DNA from: Nitrososphaerota archaeon
Lineage (GTDB): Archaea > Thermoproteota > Nitrososphaeria > Nitrososphaerales > Nitrosopumilaceae
Reading direction: 5' to 3'
Assembly (NCBI GenBank): GCA_005877205.1
Contig: VBPL01000010.1
Location: 1 to 34,674 of the forward strand
Length of the DNA: 34,674 nt
The position numbers were made by a program, and so were the translations under genes. Below, one piece after another: positions 22,152 to 28,720 of the stretch (within the stretch, counting starts at the first letter, position 1; every line of letters begins with the position of its first letter). The notes under the pieces were generated by a model. It was not told where the DNA came from. It was given only the letters and a program-made list of their open reading frames with translations, and did not search any database.

Positions 22152-23360
22152 TCACACGCTGATAGAATTCTGAATTGTGTCTATCATTGAATACGTCCTT
22201 CCTCTCCAAGTTACGGCGTCATTTCTTTTTGCATGTAAGATTCCACTCGCAAATCCAGCTATGATGATAGAGCTTCCGATAGGAGCCATCAAGGCATACC
22301 TTATGGTAAGAGAAAGCCCTTTCTTAGCATCAATAACACTTGCTACGAAGACAAGAATTGTGGTTATAATTGATATTGCAAAGAGAGTGGTAAAGGAAGT
22401 AGAAAGGCTCGCAAAACTAGCAGAATAAATCAACATTGGAAATGGCATAAACACCAAGAAAAGAACCGCAAAGAAAATAGCTACGGCAACTGATCTGGCC
22501 TGCAGATACAATGGAATCATTAGTCGTTTCAATGCGTTCCAGAGGGTGGACCAATCTCTTGCCCATACTGCTTCAACTAGGTGTTCTCCACGTACCATCT
22601 TCATCTTGAAACCGGCCTCTTTTACTTTCTTGCCTAACGCTCCGTCTTCAACTATCTCGCCTTTTACGCCCTCATGAGTTCCAACCAATTCGTACGTTTT
22701 TCTTTTGATAATGAAGAAACTACCAAAGAAATATCCAGTTTTCTTAGAAGAATCGTTCACTCTAAGAGCTGAGAATCTGGTATGCAAGAATGTCGACAAT
22801 ACAGGTAGAGTTATCTTAGTCCAATTGTCAAGGCAAATCATTTTGGGAATTACAGTGAGAGCATCCAGCTCCTCGCTCATCATATGATCTACTGCTAAAG
22901 AAATCGTTCTTTTTGAATGAAATGTGTCGGCGTCAGTGAAAAGTAACAATTCACCTGTAGCCTTCTTGAAGCCCTCCATGCATGCCCAATTCTTGCCCAT
23001 CCATTTTTCGGGCTTAAGATCTGCAAGGGCATATAATAGATTGGGAATTTTTTGCGTAATTTTTTTTATGATCTCTCCTGTTCTGTCATCTGATCTATCA
23101 TCTATTGCAATTATCTCGTAATTCTCATAGTCTTGTTCTGCCAGGGACTTGAGACATCTTTCAATGAATCTCTCCTCGTTTCTAGCGGGTAAGATAACAG
23201 AGACTTTTGGTTTTACGTGAGGTTTCGAATTGAATTGATCCAAAAACGGAGAATCTCTAAATGTAATCCACATTGACCTAATCAAGAAAATCCATGTCAA
23301 TGCAACGCCAACTAAAATGGCTGATAAAACATAGTTTAAAACATCAAAAACAAAATGCAA
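22152..23360 (-). CDS. Membrane-bound family 2 glycosyltransferase
   Basis: A 402-residue protein. An N-terminal transmembrane helix (about 8-28) precedes a GT2 domain: V-S-V-I-L-P-A-R-N-E-E (53-63), I-A-I-D-D-R-S-D-D-R-T (85-94), F-T-D-A-D (141-145, the metal-binding DxD). Three or four hydrophobic helices (about 285-385) follow. It resembles the HpnB/CrtQ-like group that glycosylates lipid carriers or isoprenoids, using a nucleotide sugar on the cytoplasmic face. The acceptor is unknown. The start is TTG 23360, with a GAGGT ribosome-binding sequence a few bases ahead, in the gap after the SRPBCC gene. Confidence 0.85.
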   Translation of the reverse strand: MHFVFDVLNYVLSAILVGVALTWIFLIRSMWITFRDSPFLDQFNSKPHVKPKVSVILPARNEERFIERCLKSLAEQDYENYEIIAIDDRSDDRTGEIIKKITQKIPNLLYALADLKPEKWMGKNWACMEGFKKATGELLLFTDADTFHSKRTISLAVDHMMSEELDALTVIPKMICLDNWTKITLPVLSTFLHTRFSALRVNDSSKKTGYFFGSFFIIKRKTYELVGTHEGVKGEIVEDGALGKKVKEAGFKMKMVRGEHLVEAVWARDWSTLWNALKRLMIPLYLQARSVAVAIFFAVLFLVFMPFPMLIYSASFASLSTSFTTLFAISIITTILVFVASVIDAKKGLSLTIRYALMAPIGSSIIIAGFASGILHAKRNDAVTWRGRTYSMIDTIQNSISV

Positions 23361-23364
23361 TGAA

Positions 23365-23781
23365 TTACCTCTCAGCTTCTTGTTTTATACTTCGGAGAGC
23401 CTGCTCTGTACCATTCTGGATATGTTTCTTAACCATTCCGGTAAACATACCCATCATACCAGAAAGTTTAATGTCCCAACCAGCATCTATTCTAGTCTTA
23501 TCGCCTGAGCGGATAACAGTGATTGTCTTTGTTCCGTTGATAATCCCCTTTGTAAATTCAGCGTGAATTTTTTCCTTCGGATAAACTGTTACCGTTTGCA
23601 TACATTTGGAATCCTTGAAGGCTATAGTAATTTCTCGGTTAACGATGTTTCCTTCTCTTGATATATTCCTTATTTCTTTGGTGCCTTTCCAAAATTTTGG
23701 TTCTGAGTCAAGATCAGATATTATATTCCAGACCTTATCTAGAGGAGCATTGATTTCAACAGAAGCCTGAATCTGAACCAT
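23365..23781 (-). CDS. SRPBCC (START-like) lipid/ligand-binding protein
   Basis: A 138-residue protein from the ATG at 23781; TTG 23790 is in frame but too near the TATA element. The fold signature is clear: a first strand V-E-I-N-A-P-L-D-K-V-W, helix I-I-S-D-L, then F-W-K-G-T, alternating strands, and a long C-terminal helix M-V-K-K-H-I-Q-N. This is the helix-grip pocket of the polyketide cyclase/START-like superfamily that binds hydrophobic ligands. It heads the operon with GT2 and HtrA, which suggests it could carry or sense the lipid acceptor of the glycosyltransferase (inference from position). Confidence 0.82.
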   Translation of the reverse strand: MVQIQASVEINAPLDKVWNIISDLDSEPKFWKGTKEIRNISREGNIVNREITIAFKDSKCMQTVTVYPKEKIHAEFTKGIINGTKTITVIRSGDKTRIDAGWDIKLSGMMGMFTGMVKKHIQNGTEQALRSIKQEAER

Positions 23782-23799
23782 ACGTAACAATTTTTGTTT

Positions 23800-23811
23800 G
23801 CATATTTATAT
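23800..23811 (-). promoter_or_regulatory. TATA element of the SRPBCC-GT2-HtrA operon
   Basis: A minus-strand block reading AATATAAATATG is centred about 25 bp before the ATG at 23781. Confidence 0.5.
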
Positions 23812-23840
23812 TGTAACTAGCGTAGTAAAATTCCGAAATC

Positions 23841-23850
23841 AATTTTAATG
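23841..23850 (+). promoter_or_regulatory. TATA element of the tRNA-binding-protein gene
   Basis: AATTTTAATG is centred 25 bp before GTG 23870 and supports the GTG start. Confidence 0.45.
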
Positions 23851-23869
23851 TCAGATAGTCAAATCTCTT

Positions 23870-24196
23870 GTGACTCAACTAAAATACGATGATTTTGCAA
23901 AACTAGATCTGCGGCTGGCCAAGATAACGCAAGTCGAAAAAATTCCAGGAAAATCCAAGATTGTAAAGGGTGTTATTGATTTAGGGGAAGAAAAGAGAGA
24001 GGTCATAATTGGCGGTGCGGAATACTATAAGCCAGAAGAATTGATAGGTAGAAAGGTTATTGTAATTGCAAATCTGGAACCAAGAAAAATTGCTGGAATT
24101 GAATCAAATGCAATGCTCTTGGCAGCCGATCTTAACGACAAGCCTTATTGGCTTACAGTTAATGAAGATGTGCCGCTTGGTACCAAAATAAGATAG
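23870..24196 (+). CDS. Free-standing tRNA-binding (EMAPII/MetRS-C/CsaA-like) domain protein
   Basis: A 108-residue OB-fold protein. The pattern F-A-K-L-D-L-R-L-A-K-I-T-Q-V-E (9-23), V-I-I-G-G-A-E-Y-Y (about 45-53), G-R-K-V-I-V-I-A-N-L-E-P-R-K-I-A-G-I-E-S-N-A-M-L-L-A-A has the signature of the tRNA-binding domain appended to MetRS, EMAPII/Arc1p and CsaA. Alone, it may strengthen the hold of a synthetase on tRNA or act as a chaperone. In archaea it is sometimes annotated as MetRS beta subunit. The GTG start is supported by a TATA element. It is divergent from the SRPBCC operon and converges on the FAD-oxidase gene. Confidence 0.88.
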   Translation: MTQLKYDDFAKLDLRLAKITQVEKIPGKSKIVKGVIDLGEEKREVIIGGAEYYKPEELIGRKVIVIANLEPRKIAGIESNAMLLAADLNDKPYWLTVNEDVPLGTKIR

Positions 24197-24233
24197 CTAA
24201 ACAACACAAAATTCTGTTCCATTACATCTCTAA

Positions 24234-25685
24234 CTAGATTTTGAGATTTTTTGTTACACTACTTTTGTGAGAGATAATTTTGCCTGGATTGAGAATATTT
24301 GCAGGATCAAAGATGTGCTTTACCTGTTTAAAAATAGAGTAGATATCGTTTCCATATTGCAATTTCACAAATTCAGATCTTGCAAGACCATCCCCATGCT
24401 CTCCTGTTATGGACCCGCCCATATTCACCACGCCAGTAAAGAATTCAGACGCAATTTTCTGAATTATCCTTTTGTCCTTGCGTTTCAAGACAGGTCGTAT
24501 GTGTAGATTACCATTCCCTGCGTGGCCGTAGATAATTAATCGCAAATCATACTCTAACGCAATCTTGTCAATCAATTCTAATAAGTCTGGAAGTTTTTCA
24601 ACAGGAACCGTTGCATCCTCAATTAGGGTAGGCATGGTCTCTTTCTCAGAAATGCTTCTCAGACTGTGTGATAATGCTGAACTTCTAAAATCCCACCATT
24701 TTTTTATCATTTGTGGATGGGTTATTATTTTAATTATTCTTCCAGATATAGTCCCTCTAATACTCTCCTTATTTCTTGCTAGATTATCATCAAATTCGAC
24801 AAATAGCATACAACCAACACCTTCAGGTATCTTCGTTTTGATGTGTCTTACTATGTTCTTATCTGTTAACTCAACAGCAGACGGCTTAAGCTCAATAATA
24901 CTAGGAACATCCAGAACAGCTTGCATAAGTTTCTTGTATGATATTATGATAAGCATAGTATTTCTGGGGATTCGAAATGTCCTTAATTTAGCTGAAATCA
25001 CAACTCCTAACGTACCTTCGGAACCAGCGATTATTTTTTGAAAATCATTTTTAGAGTTTATTTTGTCAATTCTGTAACCACAAGAATTTTTTGAAACATT
25101 AGGAAATCGGTTCCTTACCTCTGGTTTTGTCAATTTGAGAATCTTTTTTGAAATGCCATTATGAGCAGGCAGTGTTATCGGCTTGCCAGAAGATGTTATT
25201 ATTCGGACTTCAAGAAGATTATCTATGATGCTACCATATCTCAATGAATGTATCCCACTTGCGTTAGTTCCTATCATGCCGCCCACGGTGCAGAATGGTC
25301 CAATTGAAGGGTCAGGTCCCAAACATCTTCCACGCTTTTCTAGCTTTGCATCTAACTGTCCCTTGAAAACACCGCTTCCAGCTTCGACATAGCCCTGGCC
25401 AACCCTGATCTTATTTATGTATCTCATGTCTAGAACTATGTCCTTTCCAAGTGCACTTCCGACTAGTCCTGTGCCAGCACCGCGCGGAGTTACCTGGATT
25501 CTGTTTCTTGTTGCGAATCTTATAATTTTAATGACATCGCTCTCCTCTTCGGGAAATGCAATTACTGATGGCTTGAGACTGTACGAGCTGGCATCAACGG
25601 AGTAAAGGGATCTACTCTCATTATCCCACAAAATTCTGCAATCTACAATCTTAGACAGTCTCTTACCGATTTCATATACTCGCAT
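24234..25685 (-). CDS. FAD-linked oxidase (GlcD / D-lactate dehydrogenase type)
   Basis: A 483-residue flavoprotein. The N-terminal FAD domain has the PCMH signature P-R-G-A-G-T-G-L-V-G-S-A (67-78) and G-G-M-I-G-T-N-A-S-G (about 124-133); the C-terminal substrate domain has G-H-A-G-N-G-N-L-H (about 386-394) and G-E-H-G-D-G (about 430-435), the metal/substrate His residues of this family. It oxidises a 2-hydroxy acid such as D-lactate or glycolate. No Fe-S GlcF partner is adjacent and there is no C-terminal Cys domain, so the electron acceptor is unknown. The start is ATG 25685 with a TATA element 25 bp upstream. It is monocistronic. Confidence 0.9.
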   Translation of the reverse strand: MRVYEIGKRLSKIVDCRILWDNESRSLYSVDASSYSLKPSVIAFPEEESDVIKIIRFATRNRIQVTPRGAGTGLVGSALGKDIVLDMRYINKIRVGQGYVEAGSGVFKGQLDAKLEKRGRCLGPDPSIGPFCTVGGMIGTNASGIHSLRYGSIIDNLLEVRIITSSGKPITLPAHNGISKKILKLTKPEVRNRFPNVSKNSCGYRIDKINSKNDFQKIIAGSEGTLGVVISAKLRTFRIPRNTMLIIISYKKLMQAVLDVPSIIELKPSAVELTDKNIVRHIKTKIPEGVGCMLFVEFDDNLARNKESIRGTISGRIIKIITHPQMIKKWWDFRSSALSHSLRSISEKETMPTLIEDATVPVEKLPDLLELIDKIALEYDLRLIIYGHAGNGNLHIRPVLKRKDKRIIQKIASEFFTGVVNMGGSITGEHGDGLARSEFVKLQYGNDIYSIFKQVKHIFDPANILNPGKIISHKSSVTKNLKI

Positions 25686-25702
25686 ATGTTATCTTGGTTG
25701 TG

Positions 25703-25713
25703 AAGGTTAAAAA
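25703..25713 (-). promoter_or_regulatory. TATA element of the FAD-oxidase gene
   Basis: GTTTTTAACCT on the minus strand is centred about 24 bp before the ATG at 25685. Confidence 0.4.
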
Positions 25714-25732
25714 CGATTTAATCTACGACAAA

Positions 25733-25743
25733 GATTTAATTTA
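25733..25743 (+). promoter_or_regulatory. TATA element of the DUF1512 operon
   Basis: GATTTAATTTA is centred 28 bp before TTG 25766 and supports that start. Confidence 0.45.
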
Positions 25744-25765
25744 GCACTGAGGAATTTTTTTCATA

Positions 25766-26887
25766 TTGGATTTTCTGGGTATAAACATAGACAAGCTTCT
25801 GAACTCTAATGATAATTCGAATCCATTGATGTGGTTAGTATGGATCATACCAATATTCATTTTCATGCTTTATGGGCAAAGAATCCAGCTACAAGTGACC
25901 TCGTCTGAAATTAACAAATCATTAGAAAAACTCAAAATATACCGTGATGAAACAAGGAAAGAATTAATTGATTACGTAAAAAATACATTAAAACTAACAG
26001 AGGATCCTTCCACAAAACTTGACCAATATTTTGAGTACTTTACAATTATGCCAGCTGATATGGATCCAAATGGAATAGTGCCAAAGATAAGACATATCAT
26101 GAGAACACGGGAAGATTTCACAAGAGAGCAAGTTAAGACACTTTCCTCAAGTATGAGTCACTTGGAGACAAGTAAGATAACAAATATTCTTGAAGCAGTC
26201 ACAACATTAAACCTTCTTTACAAAACCGTTCGGCATATCTTTCTTACCGCAAAAAAACAGAACAACTTTCCACTCATCTTGCCACTCCAAATGATGATGC
26301 CATTTATCATGGAGGAAGCTGAGGCTCTGAAAGCAGCAGTTTCCGCATTCAAACAAGGGCAGCCAATAGGTGATGGAATAGGTCCAATGATTGTTGGTAA
26401 GATGATGCTTAATACAGAAAAGAGAGCTGTTGCACTAGAAACAGTATTGAGCGAAAAAGATTTTGAAGGTCGTAAACTCTACATGATGAAAGCAGAAGGA
26501 CCTGATGCTACTGTTGGCAGACCAGGAGAGGCGCTTGAAAAAATGATAGAAGAAAGGAAACCTGACATCATAGTAATGGTTGATGCTGCCTTGAAACTTG
26601 AAGGTGAAGATACGGGTTCTATAGCTCATGGATTTGGTGCAGCTATCGGAGGTATAGGGACGGAAAGATTTCAAATAGAAGAGGTTGCGACCAAACACAA
26701 AATTCCAATATACGCAATTGTAATCAAACAATCGATAAAGGAAGCAATAACATTGATGAAAAAGGAAATTGCCGATGCTGCTGACAAAGTTGCGTCACAA
26801 GTCTATGATATAATAAAGGAGAATGTAAAGACTGGCCAATCTGCCCTAGTGATCGGAGTTGGAAATACTTTGGGGGTATCTCAATGA
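25766..26887 (+). CDS. DUF1512 archaeal membrane protein
   Basis: A 373-residue protein that I recognise as the archaeal DUF1512 family; its function is not established. A single N-terminal transmembrane helix (about 20-39, W-L-V-W-I-I-P-I-F-I-F) leads to a helical region (40-200) and an alpha/beta domain. That domain carries G-P-D-A-T-V-G-R-P-G (about 246-255), a D-I-I-V-M-V-D-A strand, and glycine-rich S-I-A-H-G-F-G-A-A-I-G-G-I-G (about 287-300). The layout recalls enzymes that bind a nucleotide or cut a peptide, but no catalytic set can be named. The start is TTG with a TATA element 28 bp ahead. Its stop overlaps the next gene's ATG (ATGA), so both are translated together. Confidence 0.8.
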   Translation: MDFLGINIDKLLNSNDNSNPLMWLVWIIPIFIFMLYGQRIQLQVTSSEINKSLEKLKIYRDETRKELIDYVKNTLKLTEDPSTKLDQYFEYFTIMPADMDPNGIVPKIRHIMRTREDFTREQVKTLSSSMSHLETSKITNILEAVTTLNLLYKTVRHIFLTAKKQNNFPLILPLQMMMPFIMEEAEALKAAVSAFKQGQPIGDGIGPMIVGKMMLNTEKRAVALETVLSEKDFEGRKLYMMKAEGPDATVGRPGEALEKMIEERKPDIIVMVDAALKLEGEDTGSIAHGFGAAIGGIGTERFQIEEVATKHKIPIYAIVIKQSIKEAITLMKKEIADAADKVASQVYDIIKENVKTGQSALVIGVGNTLGVSQ

Positions 26888-27069
26888 TATTTTCTAAGAA
26901 GAAAGAAATAATCAATCCGTACACACTAGAAGAATGTAATTCCTGTCATGCAATCACCAAAAGAAAATTCAAGGATGGAGATTATGTTTTTAAGGGAACC
27001 GATAAGTGTGGTTCCTGCGGCGCTGATAAAATGATGGTAACAAAGATTTTCGGTGAGGTAATCAAATAG
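26884..27069 (+). CDS. Small zinc-ribbon protein coupled to DUF1512
   Basis: A 61-residue protein. Two CxxC knuckles, C18-N-S-C21 and C42-G-S-C45, should bind one zinc; between them lies a basic beta hairpin. It overlaps the DUF1512 stop by four bases, so it probably works with that membrane protein. Its last eight bases overlap the end of map on the opposite strand. Confidence 0.78.
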   Translation: MIFSKKKEIINPYTLEECNSCHAITKRKFKDGDYVFKGTDKCGSCGADKMMVTKIFGEVIK

Positions 27070-27952
27070 TAGTTATCCTGACGCCGTTTTCCTGGGGTAT
27101 GAAAGTATGCTCAGCCTGCGCTACTTTCTTGCTATTTGCTTCAACCAATATCGGATATGACCTTACAATTTTATTTTGAATTAATTTCTCGAGAAGCCTT
27201 CGTACAGTTTTTTCATCCCAGTCTGGTATGAGCCATCTTAACGCAAATGGTAGCATGTTGAACTTACTCCATATGAAATCGGCAAGTTTGTTTGCATCAT
27301 CGTCTTTAACCCTCTTTCTTGTAGCAAGTGAGAAGATATTTCTTATTTTTCCCTCCCGGACTAAGCCAAGGCCTTCTTGAGTTGTAACAAATGGTTCACA
27401 TGCATACGCTTCGGTTGCTTGAAAAGAAAACGAGCCAATTGACCATATGTTTGGAACGGATTTACCAGCATGAATCGTGTATTGCTCTAGGGAGTGCCCA
27501 CTCAGATTAGCAATTGGCGTGCCTCCCATCTGCTTTACGGTATTTTCTATTATTTTTCCAACATCACTTGATTTTGTACCTACATGTATAATCGAAATTG
27601 CCTCTCTAAGAGCTGCTTCTGCAGCCTGGACTAGATAATCGTATTTAGGATCATAGCAAACTGTGACAGCAGTGTCTGCGATGTATCCGTTTATCTGTAC
27701 TCCTAGGTCAATTTTTAGAAGGTCGGTGTCTTTGACAACTATGTCATCGTTGGGTTCTGCGGTGTAGTGGGCTGCGATTTCGTTTAGACTTGTATTTACA
27801 GGGAACGCACACTTACCTGTCTTTTGTTCTATTTCCTTTTCAATTGATTCACATATCTCTAAGAGCGTTGAACCCACATAGTATTTTTTTCTAGCATTCT
27901 CTCTTACCTCGGATGCTATTTTTCCTGCGCTTATGTAATCTTGAATCTGCAT
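27062..27952 (-). CDS. map: Methionine aminopeptidase, type II
   Basis: A 296-residue cytosolic enzyme that removes the first Met from new proteins. The two-metal site is complete: Asp82 (I-D-L-G), Asp93 (I-A-D-T-A), His153 (S-G-H-S-L), Glu186 (A-C-E-P) and Glu281 (A-E-H-T). His62 (A-H-Y-T-A) is the usual substrate-binding His. An inserted helical segment (about 200-265) between the last two metal ligands marks it as the type II form of archaea and eukaryotes. The start is ATG 27952 with a TATA element about 27 bp upstream. It converges with the zinc-ribbon gene with an 8-bp overlap. Confidence 0.95.
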   Translation of the reverse strand: MQIQDYISAGKIASEVRENARKKYYVGSTLLEICESIEKEIEQKTGKCAFPVNTSLNEIAAHYTAEPNDDIVVKDTDLLKIDLGVQINGYIADTAVTVCYDPKYDYLVQAAEAALREAISIIHVGTKSSDVGKIIENTVKQMGGTPIANLSGHSLEQYTIHAGKSVPNIWSIGSFSFQATEAYACEPFVTTQEGLGLVREGKIRNIFSLATRKRVKDDDANKLADFIWSKFNMLPFALRWLIPDWDEKTVRRLLEKLIQNKIVRSYPILVEANSKKVAQAEHTFIPQENGVRITTI

Positions 27953-27972
27953 TCGACTTTCTCTTGATTTGG

Positions 27973-27984
27973 TTTATTATTTAA
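27973..27984 (-). promoter_or_regulatory. TATA element of map
   Basis: A minus-strand block reading TTAAATAATAAA is centred 27 bp before the ATG at 27952. Confidence 0.5.
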
Positions 27985-28006
27985 GATCATCATATGATGT
28001 GAGAAG

Positions 28007-28014
28007 CTTAAATT
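28007..28014 (+). promoter_or_regulatory. Box A (TATA) of the tRNA-Pro gene
   Basis: CTTAAATT is centred about 29 bp before the 5' base of the tRNA at 28040. Confidence 0.4.
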
Positions 28015-28039
28015 GGGGATGTTTTTGTGCATTCACATC

Positions 28040-28113
28040 GGGATCGTGGTCTAGCTTGGTATGATTCGGGTTTTGGGTACCTGAGGTCGTCGGTTCAAAT
28101 CCGGCCGATCCCA
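28040..28113 (+). tRNA. tRNA-Pro (anticodon UGG)
   Basis: A full cloverleaf can be folded. Acceptor GGGATCG pairs with CGATCCC (28106-28112). The D stem is short (GTC/GAT). The anticodon stem CGGGT/ACCTG encloses the loop TTTGGGT, whose middle triplet TGG decodes proline. The T stem GTCGG/CCGGC encloses TTCAAAT. The discriminator is A. CCA is not encoded and no intron is present. Confidence 0.95.
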
Positions 28114-28141
28114 CTTGATATTTTCTTGTAGCAAACAATCT

Positions 28142-28219
28142 ATGAAAGCAAAAATGAATCAATTGGTTATTATCTTGCTCGCACTGATTGTGATAGGCCA
28201 GACGATGAAGAAGAGTTAG
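28142..28219 (+). CDS. Putative 25-residue hydrophobic peptide
   Basis: ATG to TAG encodes 25 residues: M-K-A-K-M-N-Q, a 12-residue Leu/Ile/Val stretch, and a K-K-S end, so basic at both ends with a membrane-length core. It lies 28 bases after tRNA-Pro and could be read from the same transcript. A weak A+T box is seen about 20-27 bp upstream. A chance ORF is possible; no function is assigned. Confidence 0.3.
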   Translation: MKAKMNQLVIILLALIVIGQTMKKS

Positions 28220-28270
28220 AGACATGATGAAAAGATGAATGCTAATTCAGTGACTCTGAGTTCTGGCATA

Positions 28271-28280
28271 TCTATTTATT
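28271..28280 (+). promoter_or_regulatory. TATA element of the membrane/zinc-ribbon gene
   Basis: TCTATTTATT is centred about 28 bp before TTG 28304. Confidence 0.45.
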
Positions 28281-28303
28281 GAAACATTCAAGTCTTACAG
28301 TAA

Positions 28304-28543
28304 TTGGCGTTTGAGAAACGAGAAATAATGTTGATTTTGGGTGTGTTTTTCTTAATGATAGGAATGATGGCTGTCCTAGCTCCAATATATGCAGCGATAA
28401 TTGCAATTCTAGTATATTTTGGGATACGAGTATTTGTAGGTAGAAGGAAAAAACAAATGGAAATGACAATAGGTAAGGGAGTATGTGCTAGCTGTGGTGA
28501 AAAGATTATTGAGGACAAGTGTCCGAACTGTGATAAGCCTTAA
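28304..28543 (+). CDS. Small membrane protein with C-terminal zinc ribbon
   Basis: A 79-residue protein. Two closely spaced transmembrane helices (about 7-25 and 27-44) are followed by a basic stretch G-R-R-K-K-Q and a zinc ribbon C61-A-S-C64 ... C73-P-N-C76 on the cytoplasmic side. The start TTG fits a TATA element 28 bp upstream. Proteins with this layout are common in archaea but their roles are unknown. Two minus-strand frames over the same DNA (28272-28518) are shadows. Confidence 0.75.
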   Translation: MAFEKREIMLILGVFFLMIGMMAVLAPIYAAIIAILVYFGIRVFVGRRKKQMEMTIGKGVCASCGEKIIEDKCPNCDKP

Positions 28544-28606
28544 GTTAAAGGGACTCAACTCACCATCAAAAATGTAATTTAGGATGAATTATGCGCACAA
28601 CTTATA

Positions 28607-28720
28607 ATGAAACTAGGAGTATTTTTTCTCATGCAAGCTGAGGCATATTGGGCATTAACAACTAGCTCAACTTTTCCACAATCAACACCTAAAATTGTAA
28701 ATCCTCAGATGAAATGGTAG
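28607..28720 (+). CDS. Putative 37-residue ORF overlapping the surface-protein start
   Basis: ATG to TAG encodes 37 residues with a hydrophobic start and a Ser/Thr/Pro-rich remainder. The last seven bases overlap the ATG at 28714 of the following gene, which would allow coupled translation. The TATA support is weak, and the frame may be chance or just the leader of the surface-protein mRNA. Confidence 0.25.
   Translation: MKLGVFFLMQAEAYWALTTSSTFPQSTPKIVNPQMKW

Noticed and set aside
21973-22209. Minus-strand 78-residue ORF between HtrA and the glycosyltransferase
   Set aside because: Frame-shadow of the ends of both real genes; no independent signals.
24565-25041. Plus-strand 158-residue ORF
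   Set aside because: Antisense to the FAD-linked oxidase, whose motifs cover the region.
27977-28225. Minus-strand 82-residue ORF over the tRNA-Pro gene
   Set aside because: Its centre (G-F-E-P-T-T-S-G) is the well-known false translation of the antisense strand of a tRNA T-arm; the tRNA explains the sequence.
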